Shown here: piece after piece, positions 36,306-50,539 of the stretch
Layout of the letters: each line of letters starts with the position of its first letter
Numbering within the stretch: position 1 is the stretch's first letter
Assembly (NCBI RefSeq): GCF_001039355.2
Contig: NW_019775458.1
Coordinates: 96,987-160,986, forward strand
DNA length: 64,000 nucleotides
From: Lingula anatina
Lineage: Eukaryota > Brachiopoda > Lingulata > Lingulida > Lingulidae
Reading direction: 5' to 3'
The notes under the pieces: generated by a model
What the model saw: the letters and a program-made list of their open reading frames with translations, nothing else
Databases searched by the model: none
What the model was told of the DNA's origin: nothing
Made by a program: the position numbers and the translations under genes

Positions 36306-37926
36306 TTAGTGTGTCAAAGTGGCTTTGGCTTTTCTGGTTTGGCAGGCAATGGGCTGATCATGCCCGTTCACAAAAGGCTGGTTATGCCCATTCTGTTTCA
36401 CAAATCCAGCAAAATCCGGGCATTTCTCTTTGACTTTTTCATCCTTTTCGTTGGCTGGTTTAAACCCCCCTTCCATGCCGACCCCATGCGCCATAGGTCC
36501 CATATGAGATTGGAATATGAAATCCCACAGAACCTTACACCAGGAGGTATGATACGGCAAATCGGCATAGTACTCGGGAGCGATTTCCTTCAAGCGGGGA
36601 AGTCTCCTGTAGGGAATATACGGGAAATCGTGATGCTCGACGTGGTAGCCAACGTTGAACAGTATGGCGTTCATGGGTCCATAATACGAATGGGTGGCCT
36701 GGGTGCCTTGGAACAGATAATGCTCTGAGATGAAGTGACCAGCACACGGGTGACAACCGAACCCAAAGAGCGTTCCCAAAGCCAGATAAGCAAGAGATTT
36801 CCCGCCGAGGTAATGATAGATAAGGAGATTCCACGAGCACTGAACGAGGACGTTTGTGATTTCGAGCTTCGTGAGGTTCTTTGGACTTTTATACATGGGT
36901 CGCAGCGCGTGGATGGCCGGATGAAAGAACAACCAGATGATTTTGGTGATGGGATGTTGGAAGAGACGGCTCTCCAGTCTGGTGGGGATGTCCACGTCCA
37001 TCCATTCGTGTCCCATATACCTGAAATAATATAAACACGACTCCATTATCGAAAAAATAAATAAACTGATAATAAATAGATAAATTAGTGACTGGGGGAT
37101 GGAGTAAATTAATGTTAAATGTACAAATAACTAACTAACTAAATAAATAAATATACAAACAAGGTAACCTTGTCTCAGGTTAAACACCATAGACATCTGG
37201 CGACAATGTATATCATAGTATAAATACTGTTCATTACCAAATAATAAAGTAAATCTGTAATACCATAGAAGTAGAATGATGGAGTAAATTTTTGTTAGCC
37301 TGAAGATGGCATGCTGTGTGATATACTTGTTGTTAAGTTATAAAGAATTGCCATGTCGATGCTTTAAAAACACTTAGTTTTAAAGTGAAATTAGTTTTTT
37401 TCCGTTTAGATATGTATTATTTCAATAGCCTTTGTGCTGTGTAATCTTAATCGGATTACAATCACCGTAATAAAATGATATTGACATAATGAGCAGATAA
37501 TTAGTCTCAGTATTGGTAAACTTCGCTGACTCTTTAGTTTGGTATGCTCGCCCCCTATTACACTGTTATCTTTTGCCCTTTCCGACTGCCAAAAATGTAA
37601 GACTCCGTTCCCTAGTCTACACAGTCAATAGATGGCGACACATGTCGGATTTCATTCATCTATTCCTTATGCGCATACACCACTTTAATCAAGCTTACCT
37701 TTATACAAATGTAGCTTTTAAACTAATTATAGTCCCTTTAATGTTACCTCGGAATGTGTGAAAGCCGATGCGCAAGGCTGATTGGCATACAAACAATTCG
37801 ACGTTAACATGTACTGAAAGCCATCGTGTTTTCGCGTTAAAAACATTATAGCATCCATTTAACAGTTGTTGTGGTTTGTATACTTGCTGGAAGCCAGATA
37901 GAACAAGGCAGCTGCATCGACTCGTG

Positions 37927-37979
<53 letters not shown>

Positions 37980-38145
37980 CATATTACAGGATTTTGCTAT
38001 TGAATTAAAATGTCTTTGGTTGCTTTGCCGGGCAAAAATTAGACCATGGCTACTACAGTTTTACCATTATACATAAGGAACAACGAAAAAAACTTCTTTC
38101 TGTGCACTTGTTGTAGGAATACTGTTTTGCCCCTTGATCCGCTTT

Positions 38146-38188
<43 letters not shown>

Positions 38189-41100
38189 ATGCTTGGGTGT
38201 GTGAGCGGGTGAATTAGTGAGAGAGTGAGAGAGGCTTCAGAGTAAATAGCAAGACAAACATGTATCCAAGTAACCCATACAGATGCGATCAGATCATTTG
38301 GAGCTGGTAATTTTTCGTTACAAATCCCATCCTCATATTATGCCTCTACGGGTATTACTACAATGGGGCCTTTCATTTAAAATGCACTCAAATTAGAAGG
38401 GAATTGTTCTTCCTTATCCCCCGCATTTTCCAGAAAGCTTGAAGTGTCCTCCAACATGCTGCCTTGTTTGCACAATCGATCAGATTGCGGCTAGAAATCA
38501 ATAAATCCTATTGATCCCCTGTGGAGTATATATATTATAGCGCTATCATGATTCCCAGGGCCGAGTTTCGAATGAATTAGTTGCTATATTACTATGAGAA
38601 TACAAAACCGTCAGTTTTCTGTGTGGGGGTGAAGTTTGGGGTGGGGTGGGGGGGAGGGGGGTTGAAACGAGTCCTGCGATGGACTACCGATATTTTTTCG
38701 TTTATCTTATTTGCTTTTTACGTTCCCCCTTATAGTTACCTCCGGCAGCGTAGAAGATGATGTTTCCATCTGGACGAAATATCTCAAAAAGTTCCCAACA
38801 AATTTTTATGATTTAGAATAGATAGGTGGTCAGGAAGCAAGAAACTCCATCTGAATCCCGGTTTTTATTTGAAAATGACTTTTGTTTCTCTTATATCTAT
38901 TAGTTATATCTTTTAAAAAACTTTTCAATTTTTCATTTTTCTATTCTGTTTGAGGGTAGAATATTTAAATTTCTTCCATCATAATCATTTTGGAAAACTC
39001 AGAGAGTCAAAATATTAATATCTTTGAGGAGCAACTTAACTTTTACGTCGGTGTTGGAAAACAAATGACCTTACAGGCTAAATTGTAACATACAAACGAC
39101 AAAATTGTGCAAACCTCATAGACAGATTTTCCATTTGCTTATATTTCTGAACGTTGTGCGAATCAAGAAAAGCCCACCACATAATTACCGGCTGACTGAG
39201 TAACAGTTAACATTCGAATGAATATTTGTTTAGCAAATAATTATATTAAGAAAAAAGTGCAACATTTTCAACTCGTGGCACTGGTAGTAGCGACCTCAGA
39301 TAAGCACATAAACATATCGGTTAAATAGCAAACATATCTTACATAACCCCCATTTAACCATGCACCAAGTGTGTATTTGATTACAAAACTCGTCAAACAT
39401 TAGACTAAGGCTTCGTTCACATGCAATGTCTATTTTCTAAATTCTATTTTCTATTCGCGGTATGTCTTATGATCACGCTCTGTACCCTTAATGTCCCGCG
39501 GCGTAATTACTGGCAGCGCGAGCCAGTTACTATAAGTTACTATAAGTAAATAACAGTACAGAGAATGCATTGACTACCAGCCAAAATACTACCATTCCAA
39601 TACACGCATTCTACATTGCGCCTTTAAAGAAACTAGCACCGCTTGCAATGGGAAACTATGTTTTCTTCTTCTAGAACCCCAACAATTTACCGATAATAAC
39701 AACAGCAACACAACAGCAGCAACAACGACAACAAAACCAAAAACAACATTAATAAATTAAAAAATAAATATATTGATTAAAATAAAATAAAGTTGAATTA
39801 GAAAGAGTAAATGCGTGAGCAACCAGTCTATTAAGTGGTAGGAACGTAAAAACGTTCAACGTTTTGACAAGCAGCAATTGCCACAGAGATACAGTTATAC
39901 GGGATGTAATGATTTGGTTACCATGGAAACTTTGAGGACGACTGACAAATGCTTTGCTGAAAAAAATGGGACATAAGGGTTAAGACGTTTAAAACGTGTA
40001 GTCGCAAATAATCTTTAGCAGAATGAATATGGAAACTATCCCTTCACCACTTCTTTCCACCCCAGCGTCACGAAACTGAGGGTCAGTGTAACAGAAAGTC
40101 CGCCCTCCATATAATTATAATGGTTAGGGTCAGTCTGACCTAAGTGGGACAAAATCTAGGGCGAGGCTCGCCTGTACAGATGAATGGGAAGCGGACTCTC
40201 TGTTATGGGGGACTCTCTGTCACGTTACACCGGTCTCCAAACACTCATTTTGCTTACAATTTTTTTAATCAAAAATTACCAGCCTTAATATAAACACGCT
40301 GTCTATTAATTCAATGGCACTTTATAAAAATATCATAGTGTAGCATATATATAAATCATCCTTTTGTATCACGCCCCTATGCTGTAGCAATAACACGTAG
40401 CACGGCTTGTCATTCCTATTAGTCTGATTTTCATATATACATTATGTACGTGAGTGCAGATATCTCCTCTTCAGCTCTCATAAACGCTCTCATAATCATA
40501 ATCATAAACGAGCGTGCGGCTCCCAATAAAACCGGCTTTAATTAATTGCCATTACGTGTGAAGTTAACTAAATAGAATTGATGCAATATTTTGACAAAGT
40601 GGCCCAAGCTGGGAATTTATACAAACACACGTGCTCTCATTCTACTGAGTGATATATGACTGAACACGTACAGTGTACATCCCTTTCAAAATGCAATATT
40701 ATCTGTTTTCTACACAACAAAGCAGATTATTTTCCAATTAGATCACAATTTGTGAGAGATAGGTTTGAGTATAAGCCTACTTAAGTTTTCTGGGATAGTC
40801 TGTATCAAGGAAAGAATACCTACAAAACATTTCAATTATAAAACAAAAGTTAAATATAAGAAAACTTTCAATTGGGGGTTAAAAAAAAAAGAAAAAGAAA
40901 AAAACTCACCTGTGATGATCGGAGTGATATTTCTTGTATGTCACAGAAAAAGGGACCGCTAGCGGTAGATTGGCAAACATCCCCAGTAGTCTATTCAGAA
41001 TAGGCCTTGAGTGTCCAAAGGCCAAATTATGGCCAATTTCATGGATAGCTGTCCCACACGAATGGTTCACAAACGCCCCAACACAGTAGGCCAGGAGAAC

Positions 41101-41361
41101 CACCAACCACCACGGGGAATCCCGCACGCACCATGCCATAAACAATTGCAGGGAAACCTCGAAGGCTAGAACGTACGCGATGAAGGGATCGTACCCCATC
41201 AGGCGTTTGATTTCCGGGTGTTTGCGGAGAATTTCTGAGCGTCTGGAGGTGTGGGGTTCCTCGCTGTAATCCCAGTCATCATCTCCGGACAGGGCAGCGC
41301 TGACCAGTTCGTCCAAGCGCAGGAATGACCAGAAGCGTTTGAATGTGTATACCAACGACAT
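36306..41361 (-). CDS. DEGS1: Sphingolipid delta(4)-desaturase DEGS-like (388 aa)
   Basis: Two coding exons: 41361-40910 (452 nt) and 37020-36306 (715 nt). They join at HSDHHR|YMG in phase 2 with GTGAGT and CAG sites. The enzyme introduces the 4,5-trans double bond of dihydroceramide to make ceramide, in the ER membrane. All three di-iron histidine boxes are present: HEIGH (107-111), HSDHH (146-150) and HVEHH (277-281). Family blocks FANLPLAVP, DVDIPT, GHFISEHY and SYYGP are also present, as are hydrophobic segments at about 62-100. Vertebrate DEGS proteins are about 323 residues. This one is longer at both ends: the N-terminus begins MSLVYTFKRFWSFLRL before the DDWDYSEEPH block, and about 55 Lys/Asn-rich residues follow the usual C-terminus. 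Assignment to the DEGS family is firm; DEGS1 rather than DEGS2 is not decided. The 3.9-kb intron holds repeats only. Confidence 0.93.
37697..37979 (+). repeat. SINE-like dispersed repeat with (AAT)n tail, copy 2
   Basis: Second copy of the element at 34816-35080, same strand, 2.9 kb away and inside the DEGS intron. The (ATA)n tail spans 37926-37979. Confidence 0.65.
38146..38185. repeat. (GT)n microsatellite
   Basis: Perfect dinucleotide run in the DEGS intron. Confidence 0.9.
40087..40229. mobile_element. Possible small MITE with GTGTAAC termini
   Basis: GTGTAACAGAAAGTCCGC at the left is inverted at the right as GCGGACTCTCTGTTA and GTTACAC, with an extra internal GGGGACTCTCTGT copy. It is about 143 bp. 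No clear target duplication was found, so the call is tentative. Confidence 0.4.
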
Positions 41362-42280
41362 TTGTAGAAGTGAATTTTAATTCAGTGATAATGATTCCCA
41401 GATCCACGTGAAATCGCTCGCTCACGTTAATCCAATATTTATTATTCCCCGTATGTTTATGAGGGTCCTTGGAATTTACACAGAAACAGACGTTATCATC
41501 AATTGTTTATTTTTTCTTCTTAGTTTGTCAGAACTTCAGGATGTACATTACGTGCATTGTGACTACAAATCTATCCGTTTCTGTTCTTGTAGTTCTGTTC
41601 GGGTCGAAAATGCGCAAAATAACGATATCCGTTCGAATTAGTCGTTGTCTTGTCTTTAACTCTGGGCCTACGAGCCACTATGCAGGTACGCGGTTGTTTG
41701 CTTATATAACTGTCAGCGCGTATTAACAGGTATTTCATAACTGCATTTTAATGCTCCACTAGCACGCACAAGTCCTTGTGCTCAGAAGTAGCGTCCGGCC
41801 TTTCACGTTCCCAAGGGTTTCAAACCGGCTTAGCGCGCGCGCGTTGGCGTTTCTGTTTACTTTTTCTTATCTCCAAGCCTCGAACTGCTTAAACACATAG
41901 TACGCGAGGCACACTGTGCTTGGTAATTTGGAAGTTCATTAAAACACCCTAGTTGTTTACATTAAGGGTTGCACGTAATGGCTGAAAGGACACAAGGTTA
42001 AATGACATTCCAAATGTATGGGAGAAGACATAGCGGTGGTACAACGATGTTTGCTGAAATTGTTGGAGTCCCAGTCATTTAAAATGAAGACAAACACCCG
42101 TGACTGTCGCGTGAAATAAATCAGACACTTGTCTCTCAGATGCCAGCGTCCTAGAATTTTCTGCCACTTCGGTACGTGTCTCCCATCAAACGTTTTAGCG
42201 TTTTCTTGAAAAGCTAAGGTAAATAGTATTTAGATGATAAAAAAATGCATCTAAATTTACAAATTGAAGTTATTATTTTT

Positions 42281-42316
42281 GTTTGTTTGTTTGTTTGTTT
42301 GTTTGTTTGTTTGTTT
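42281..42316. repeat. (GTTT)n microsatellite
   Basis: Perfect tetranucleotide run upstream of the DEGS gene. Confidence 0.9.
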
Positions 42317-43566
42317 CACGTGGAAAGTCACAATCGATCAGATTAAAAGCAGTAAGTACCTCTAATAAGTCCAATTTGCGAAGCAATTCACCGAGTGGAT
42401 TAAAACCTCAACAATTCACCGCTAAGACAAATAAAATAAAATAATAACAAACGCCAGAGCTTTTTTTTCTAGGAATTTAACTAATATTCAATGTTTTGAA
42501 CCAGAAATCCGTCGATTTGTTCTAGGAGTGAAAGCATCGATGTGAACCAAACAGAAACTGCACAATTAATTTCACACGCTACATAGAGATACTGAAGAAC
42601 ATCCGACACGCGTTCAATATTAATGATTTATTCAATCACTGAAGTGATTTCATCACATAGGTGATGGCATTGTACAAGTACCTATGAAACCAATTGTACA
42701 CTGATCAAACATTGAAGCTGTATCTGCCCATCTCTTACAAGTACTCCATATCGTTAAGCGGTTCAATAATTTCGACAAATATGACTCGTTTATCCAGATT
42801 TGCAAAGAACAGTTTCTTCCAAGCTTTTCGCTTTTTGAAATCGTAAATATAGTAATCGAGTCTTCTTCTGTATGAATGTTGCACATATTTTCGTTTCGAA
42901 ATATTACGCCTCAGAACGATGGGAGAGGGTTAATCTTTCAATAGTAGAGATATAGTTAGTAAGATTTATGACCCAGTAAACAGTATATTGGGACCTAGGT
43001 TTGACCAAGGAGTTGTGTGATACTCCTTGGTTTTCACTGTCAGACGAAATGCAAGATGACCCGCTCATGTCCGCATGGGTTCAAAGTATAGCCATGCAAT
43101 CAACACTGACAAAGTGCAATCAGTCATTCAACTAATGCCATCCACACGTAATCCGTATAATGACACCGTTTGGTCAAAACGGCTTTTTGCGGCCAAGTAC
43201 CCATAGTATGTACAACGGTCTCAGCAAATAGTAACCAAAATAGCAACCAGAATAGAAGCCAAATCTCACAATATTAATACCCATCTGGACCAGCATGACG
43301 CTGCAGTTTTCAATGTTTAATGTATTATCTTAGACGTAATCAGCAAGAGCTTGGGTCAACTAAGTGGTTGCAGTGATTTTTAAGTAGTGGCAGTTGCAAA
43401 CAAGGTGTGAAAACGAACAAAAATGAAACAAAAAATCCAGTTAAAATTGAATGAAATATAAAATACAATGACTGAGTGAAACAAAAATATTATTAAAAAG
43501 TGAATGATTTTATTAACACAGTGAACAGTCGAAGTCAAATACTAACTGTATTCCCAGAAAGCTTAA

Positions 43567-43790
43567 GGTAGATCGGTCGTTACGTAATTTGACGATTTGC
43601 GCAATTTCAGCGCATCGTCAATCGTTTCTAACGACATTTCAGTCTGTAATGCACTTCAACTTGGCGTAGTTCTCTTATTTGGTCGGTGACCCCCAATTTT
43701 TTTTGTAAAATTTAAATGTACTTGGATACCTCTTTGCACAAAAAAATTTTAAAAAATTCGAACTTTGGAACATGTAACGACCGATCTACC
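43567..43790. mobile_element. MITE with GGTAGATCGGTCGTTAC TIRs and TTAA target duplication
   Basis: Perfect 17-bp terminal inverted repeats at 43567-43583 and 43774-43790 are flanked on both sides by TTAA (43563-43566, 43791-43794). Total length is 224 bp with no coding capacity. TTAA duplication is characteristic of the piggyBac and Kolobok superfamilies. Confidence 0.85.
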
Positions 43791-44354
43791 TTAAAATGTA
43801 ATTTTACACTGAGGCTCAAAATATCAGTGCATCATTGTTTTACATAAGTACTACTTAAATCTGAGTTTTGCATGGTTCGCTGTTATGGTAATAGTAGTAA
43901 CTTTTCTTATCATTCTAAATTTTAAATCATCTACATTTGTGTTTCTATATTTTTTGTTTCATATTACAAAATCTGTCGTCACAAAAAGCTGGTTCCCAAT
44001 TTTTTTCCTTAATACTTCACCCTTCTGTGTCAATTTAACTGTCAATCACTGTAAAATATGTTAATAGAGAAATATCCAGTTGCAATAAATCAATACTTTG
44101 TGAAATATTTTAATATTCTGAGACTAGCAAACATACATCCAAACATATGTGAACACAACATCTGGTCTATGTTGAAATATGTATTCATATGATAATCAAG
44201 TAAAAATTGGAATGCTGATACATTTAATGTACCCATTAAATATTCTACAGTATTTGAATGTATGATACCTTCAATATACTTTATTCACACAGAAAAATTA
44301 ACCCAGTCCAAGTTTAATAAAAATCACATTTTTCCTCCAGATGTCCTCTTTCAG

Positions 44355-44513
44355 GGGCGGATCCAGAGATATTTTCTTCCAAATTACCTTTGTTAATTCA
44401 TCCTCAATTTTTGACTGTCTTCCAACAGAAAATATTAGATACCCGTCAATGTAAACTTAAAAATCTGACCGTCTTCCGGAAGACCCAGAAGACGACCTAA
44501 ATCCGCCCCTGTC
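44355..44513. mobile_element. MITE with CAGGGGCGGAT termini, copy 1
   Basis: It starts CAGGGGCGGATCCAGAG and ends AAATCCGCCCCTG, with internal repeats of GACYGTCTTCC. The flanks suggest a 5-bp target duplication (TCTTT). Other copies lie at 53583 and 62604. TIRs of this form are common in hAT-type elements. Confidence 0.75.
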
Positions 44514-45128
44514 TTTTCAGAGCTTCTCTTGCTTTTGATGATTGAACTCTTAAGTCTTGCCCTTTGATAGCTGTCCGTGTTACATAGTTCTAGCCTGAGT
44601 TTTGGTCCCGACTAAGACCATTTTTTTTATTTTCAAATTTCCACACATGCCCCTTGTTGTTTCTTAACTTCACAGACATTTGATTGAGGTTCACTGCCCA
44701 TATCTCAGATATATCCAAGAAGGGTCTTTTTTACCACATTACATAACCTTCTATGAAAAAAAAATCTGGTGACTGAATGTATATCTGAGGTATGGTAAAT
44801 TGAATCAAATTAGCTGCATGCTGACAGTAAGAGTCCAATAGGCAGGTAAGTATGGAGATTTGATAATAAAGAAGCTGGCAGACATTGGACCTGAAGTTCT
44901 AGGTATGAAAACCGAACTGTGTGTAACAGGTTAGTAATACAGTGTACATTAACATTGTTGAATCTATAGTAATATCTTTCTTATAAACACGGACAAATCC
45001 ACCTCTGGTACAACCAGTGACAATCTTCTTTATAACTGAGTTCCTTTGGACTCATTTCGACCTTTTGCAATCTAATAAAAAATTTTGTTTTTTGATAAGT
45101 TTGCCAATAAGTTCTAAGTTTTGTTAGC

Positions 45129-48100
45129 TCATTTCTTTGGGTCTCTGTCATTTAGAACTTCGTATATGTCATCAAAACTTTGTTTAACACACCGTAGAAA
45201 CTCTTGTACGTCTCTCGCGGGAGGATAAGAAGTCACATTACATCCCAGTGAATCATCCTGGACACCATACCCTAAAAATTTAATAAACATAATATAATAT
45301 AATTATACTTATACACCAATTGGGATTCATTTAACTATCATATTGATCAAAATCCATTTCCATACTGCTCACCTGTCAAATTACAGGAGGTGTCTAAAAA
45401 AAGACTAACTCTACAGAAAGAAACTCAATTAAAAAAAAAATTCCCTTAATAACCCACCACAAATCATCACATAATTACAAATAAATAACTTAACATAAAA
45501 ATGAACCACAGAATTAAAAAAAAAAAAAAGAATAGGCAATCCCTAACCCATTCTGAACCCACTAAACACCACAAAGCAACATGAAACTCACCCACTCCAA
45601 ACCCATCAGGTACAACGGGAGCAAATCCCCCCAGTAGCACAGCTGGGCTGCTCAGTGTGGAGGTGGACAGAATGATGTGGTTGATGTAGGAGTAGGCAGG
45701 GTCTGTGTACAGTTCTGGGAGGGGCATGCCTTCTGTTTCTGCTATGTGTTTCAGCCCAAAGAGATGTCTGTCAAAACCCTCGCCTGAATGAGACAAAAAT
45801 GAGATAAAAATGAGATTGAATCTTTTTAAGAGATGAATGATGAAGTCGCCCTGGCAGCAACCAATGATTACCACAGTTTGTGAAAAGGCACCCTGAATTT
45901 CAGAGGATAATGGAAATGGCAGAGCCATGTTGATATAAAAACAGGAAACTCAGGGTAGCAGTGGTAGAAGTCTTTCACCTTTCATTCCTTATAAACTTCC
46001 TCAATTTCCTCCTTGACCCCTGAAAATTTTATCACACTGATTTATACAACTACCGTGAAATATCTCTTGAGGAAGTGTTTGTAATATTTCTTTAATGTAC
46101 ATGTAAATCCCAAACTGTGCAGAGATAATTAAAATTTTCTTCATAACAAGACTACGTTTTTCTATTAAAATTCTTCATGAAGTGTTTAAATAAACAATAT
46201 AACTTTCGAACTGGCCAATGAAATATTTTTCAATAATTATTTCAAAATATCACTATATCTTCGACTTTGTACCATTTATGAAATTTGTCTCTTTCCTAAA
46301 TATTGCCAGTGAGAAAGACTGTAACAGTTGTCAAACACGTTTTTTTCTTACTTGCTTACTTACTTTATTTATTTTTTTTTTTTGTTTGTTTTTGTTTTCA
46401 TTACAGTAATTGTTTCATCTGTTATGTTATATCTGATCTCATTTGTTTTTCTTCAGTTTCCTCCTCAGCCATAAATGACAAAATATCTTTCATGTAAATA
46501 TATAAATATTATGGTGATTTTTAAAAAGCTCGGTGTGATATTTAGCCATGCTGAATGAACCAGTATAAATGATAACAAGTGTTTGCATACACTGTTTACT
46601 ACCACTATAATCACAATGAACAAAGGTAGCTACATTATATTACAAAATATCAGCACCTGTAGTGGTGGCCTACAAAAGCTGGTAAAAACCTAAAATAGTG
46701 CTTGCTGAAAAGACATAACAATATGGAATATGTTTTTGCAAACACAAAATAGGTTTTAGCAGTGTTCCTTATTCTAAGCAAGATGACTGCTTGTTCTTGC
46801 ACACACATCTATTTTTCATTTGGTAAAAAATGGTCTCTATCTGTCATCTGAGTCTTACTTATAACTACCTTCGTGTTATAAAATTTGAAGGTTTTGTAAA
46901 TATCTTTGTGTATCCAAGCTTAAAGGGATAATAACTCTTCGTTTCGGCCAAAAAATGAATTTTCCTGGAGTAAACAACAATTTTCCCATACTTACCAATG
47001 GTTAATGAATCCATTTTTACATTCAAAGTTAGTCCCTGGTTTTTTTCTAAAAAGTTTGGTTATTTGCTGAAAGAGATTTTTCACAGACTATGGCCATCAA
47101 TGGAGGTCACGTGGTCTAAAGACAAGCTCAGATATCAGAATAATAGCTATAACTGCCATTTTTGTGGTAAAACACAATATATTATATTTCTATGAGTTAT
47201 TCACAATGTTTTTATTGTGAAATATAGATCTCATACGAAGAGTTATTATCCCTTTAAGGCAGAGATATATATATTAGCTGACAGTCCCCAACTAAATATA
47301 AACTTTAAATTTCATACTCTCTCTCTCTCTCTCTTCCTTTTGAATAATTATACTACCTTTCTTAACTGACTTAAATTACACCAAAGTATTTTACCTGGTC
47401 CAATACATTGATACTATTATATAACAATTTCTCACTCCAATCTGTCTTTCTCTCTCTATCTTTCTAAATTACATTCCCTAACTCAGAAATTTGACAAACA
47501 CATCTGTTTCCACCTGCTCTCACTCCAGTCTTCATCTCTCACCATTCCAACCCAGTCCTTACCCATGGCTGCCTCCTTGGTCAGTTGTCCGTGCTTGTCT
47601 GAACACGCCTTCAGCATTCCCTGCAGCTCGCTGACACTGGGCCTGTTGCCAGTCTTCTCAAACATCTCACAAGTCTTCTTTGTTGCCATGGTGGCTGACC
47701 GTATCGTCTCCGTACGCCCGTGCTTAAACGCGGCTGTGCTGCATGACTCGTATGTTGGTACTGTCTTGCCGTATTGCTTGTAGAAGGCCATCTACAATCA
47801 GCAAAGTAAATCATTTTAGTAAAAGGATATTAACCAATTTAAAAGCAAGCAGTTCAATACTTGGGGTTGGGAAACCAGCCCAATTATAAGTCTAAGACCA
47901 AAATAATTGGTCTACTTCCTTTCAAGAGATTGCTATGGCAGTCCAATGACTCGTAATGTGGCAAGTTATGCTGAATCTACAATTTAGTTCAAATTAATAT
48001 GTCAGATGCTACAGCAGTATCTCAGTCCGCCTGGTTATAACAGATTTTGGGCATAGTTCTAATCAAGTTCTTAATTACTTATAGGCAACCTTCTGAGTTT

Positions 48101-50481
48101 AAACTGGCACGTGAAGTACTCCAGTTTAAACAAAGAAAAAAACCTAATTTTAATCCTGATTTAGGCAACTTTTGGGTTTGAACAGAGGTCAAAATTACCT
48201 CAGTCTACTACTTCACAAACCTGAAATGAGAGCTGCATGATAGCATCAGGGCTGAGCTTCTTCTCCTTGATTAAATTCTTCCCAAATTTCTCCGTGGTGG
48301 TGAATCCAAGGTCCAGTGAGTTGACCAGGTGGTCAAATCGGCTCTTAGCCTCACTGATCGCTTGCTTTAAGTTATCGCCTAAGTGGAATTCTGAAACAGC
48401 AAGCAAGGAGCACATTCTTAATTCAACCATAATCAATCAACCAACTTGGTACTGCTGTGTTAACATGAAGAAAAAAATTAAGAAATAATTATCTATCAAA
48501 ATCAAATGTGTCACTGACAAATGAAAAATATATATAATCCAGTGGGAATATTTATTTCATAAAGTCACAATTCAACATGTTGAGGCATGCACTTTTGTAC
48601 AATCACAAGATTAATATCTCAATATTTTATTTTATCATGTAATTAAAACATTTGTTTATCTTTTTCTAAGTTATGAAGATAACATCTTTTTATCTTATAT
48701 TTTGAACTTTTCTGAACCTACCTATCTTTTTCACTGCTGCCGCAGAATCCACATTAGCTGGCTGTGTGTCGGGATGAACAAATGGTTTCTCTGTCGTCAG
48801 TTTAAATACTTCATTAAAATATCTTAACACAGCAACACCGTCGCCCCAGGCATGCTCAAAATTGACACAAGTTTTACCGTCCTTTGTCATTATTAGTGAG
48901 AAGGATTTATCAAACCACCTGAAGGAAAAGAATTCCTTGGAATGTTAATAAAATATTGAAATTATATTAAAATAAGGAGACAAAAATATTTAAAGAATCT
49001 GACCACATTTTCAGTTATCATGCAAATTAACAAATCAAAAATGATAATGGTCTTTAGTGTGCATAAACAATTTTAATTTACTTAAAAGTAATTTCTTTGT
49101 ACATTGGTAGCATGCAAAATTACTATGCACAAAACTTAACAGGTATCAAAATTAATCCCCTTGTTTTTGACGGAAGAATTTAAAAAAACTGCGTTTCAAT
49201 ACAGAGCATATTAATTCTGAATCTATCTTTCTCTAAAAATATCATAAAGCCATCAGAATAAGTCTCAAGTTTAATCCATGAACCCTGAGATCTGGGGCTA
49301 TAATTGAAGTTGTGCCCCTACCTATTGGCCCCATTCCCATGTAGATGCAATCTAGAGACTTCAATGGGGTCCTTTGGAATGTCATCATCTAGAATCAAGG
49401 CAAACACAGCACTGTCCACCATTTTCAGCTGTTCTGTGTTACCTGGAATTTTTTCACCCATTTGAAATTAAGAAAATCAAACTGTGTCCTTCACATTTAA
49501 GTCTACTGGCCCTTCAAGACACAGGAGTCTTAAAAAGCAGATACTGTTCATTTTAACAAAAAAAAAAAAAAAAAAAAAAAAAAAAGAATTTTCCTGGAAC
49601 TTCATAGATCTCTTTTAAAGATCCCTGTAACCCCTGCCCCTACCACAATTTAAATGTTTAATTCAAGCTACATCACTATACAAGATAACTCAAAAAGCTT
49701 TTTCGCCATCTTTCAAACCCAGTTTACCTGCATCTAGCAACTTGTCCCTGACCACAGCCCAAGTGTCCCTGTTCTCTGCTGTGAGATACCCCAGGGGGTA
49801 GTCTGGTGGGGGGCGGGTGTCACTGAGGATGTACTGCAGGTGTGACATGATCTCTGTGGGTGACACTATCATACCTGTAACAATAAAATAAACAATTGAG
49901 TAACGGACGTTAAGATAGAATTGTCAGATACAGTGAAAAGTCTTTTAAAGTCCATGCCCCAAGGTAATAGAATTTACTTCCACTTTTACTATGTATGATA
50001 GCCTCTTCAGCTACTTTTGAACTTAAAATTTATCATTTAAGAATTTATATATATAGAATTTTCATAAACAACTTTTAAAAGAGAGTGATGTAGTATTATT
50101 TTTTATTTTCGACAATTTATTTTAAATCAATGTTTTAAATCTTTTTTTTGCTTTAATCAATTCCTTTACTCGCCTTTTTTATTCTTTATTCAACTTGCAT
50201 GGTAAAATGTACTGAACAATTAGATTTCAGACTCAAAATAAATGTTATTCTTATTATGAATAAATAAATAAATCACATGACTAAAATGCCCAATATCCAC
50301 ACGTAACTACTGACATCTACTATATGCAGGAGTCACCCCTACAGTGCCTCCGCCTACGCTAAACTTTATTTACCATTTTTGTCCAAGACATCAAATGTGT
50401 ACATGTGGCCATTCCTCATGACTAGTAAGTGTCTGGCTGAGGTGTCTGTGAAAAGTTCATCTTTGCCTATTCTGAAATAGT

Positions 50482-50539
<58 letters not shown>

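Larger units (their letters stand above)
37021..40909. other. Intron of the DEGS gene; repeats only
   Basis: No nested gene seen. It contains the second SINE-like copy, a (GT)n run at 38146-38185, a G-rich patch near 38625-38660 and a small TIR-like element at 40087-40229. Confidence 0.55.
41362..45128. other. Intergenic between DEGS and CPT2
   Basis: No gene seen; short frames here have no recognisable domain. It contains a (GTTT)n run at 42281-42316, a 10-bp perfect hairpin at 43004-43031 (ACCAAGGAGT arms), a TTAA MITE at 43567-43790 and a GGGGCGG MITE at 44355-44513. The 41.4-41.9 kb part is the likely DEGS promoter; no TATA box is evident. Confidence 0.45.

Noticed and set aside
42653-42886. 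77-residue minus-strand frame upstream of DEGS
   Set aside because: No domain, no splice context and no paralogue; consistent with chance.
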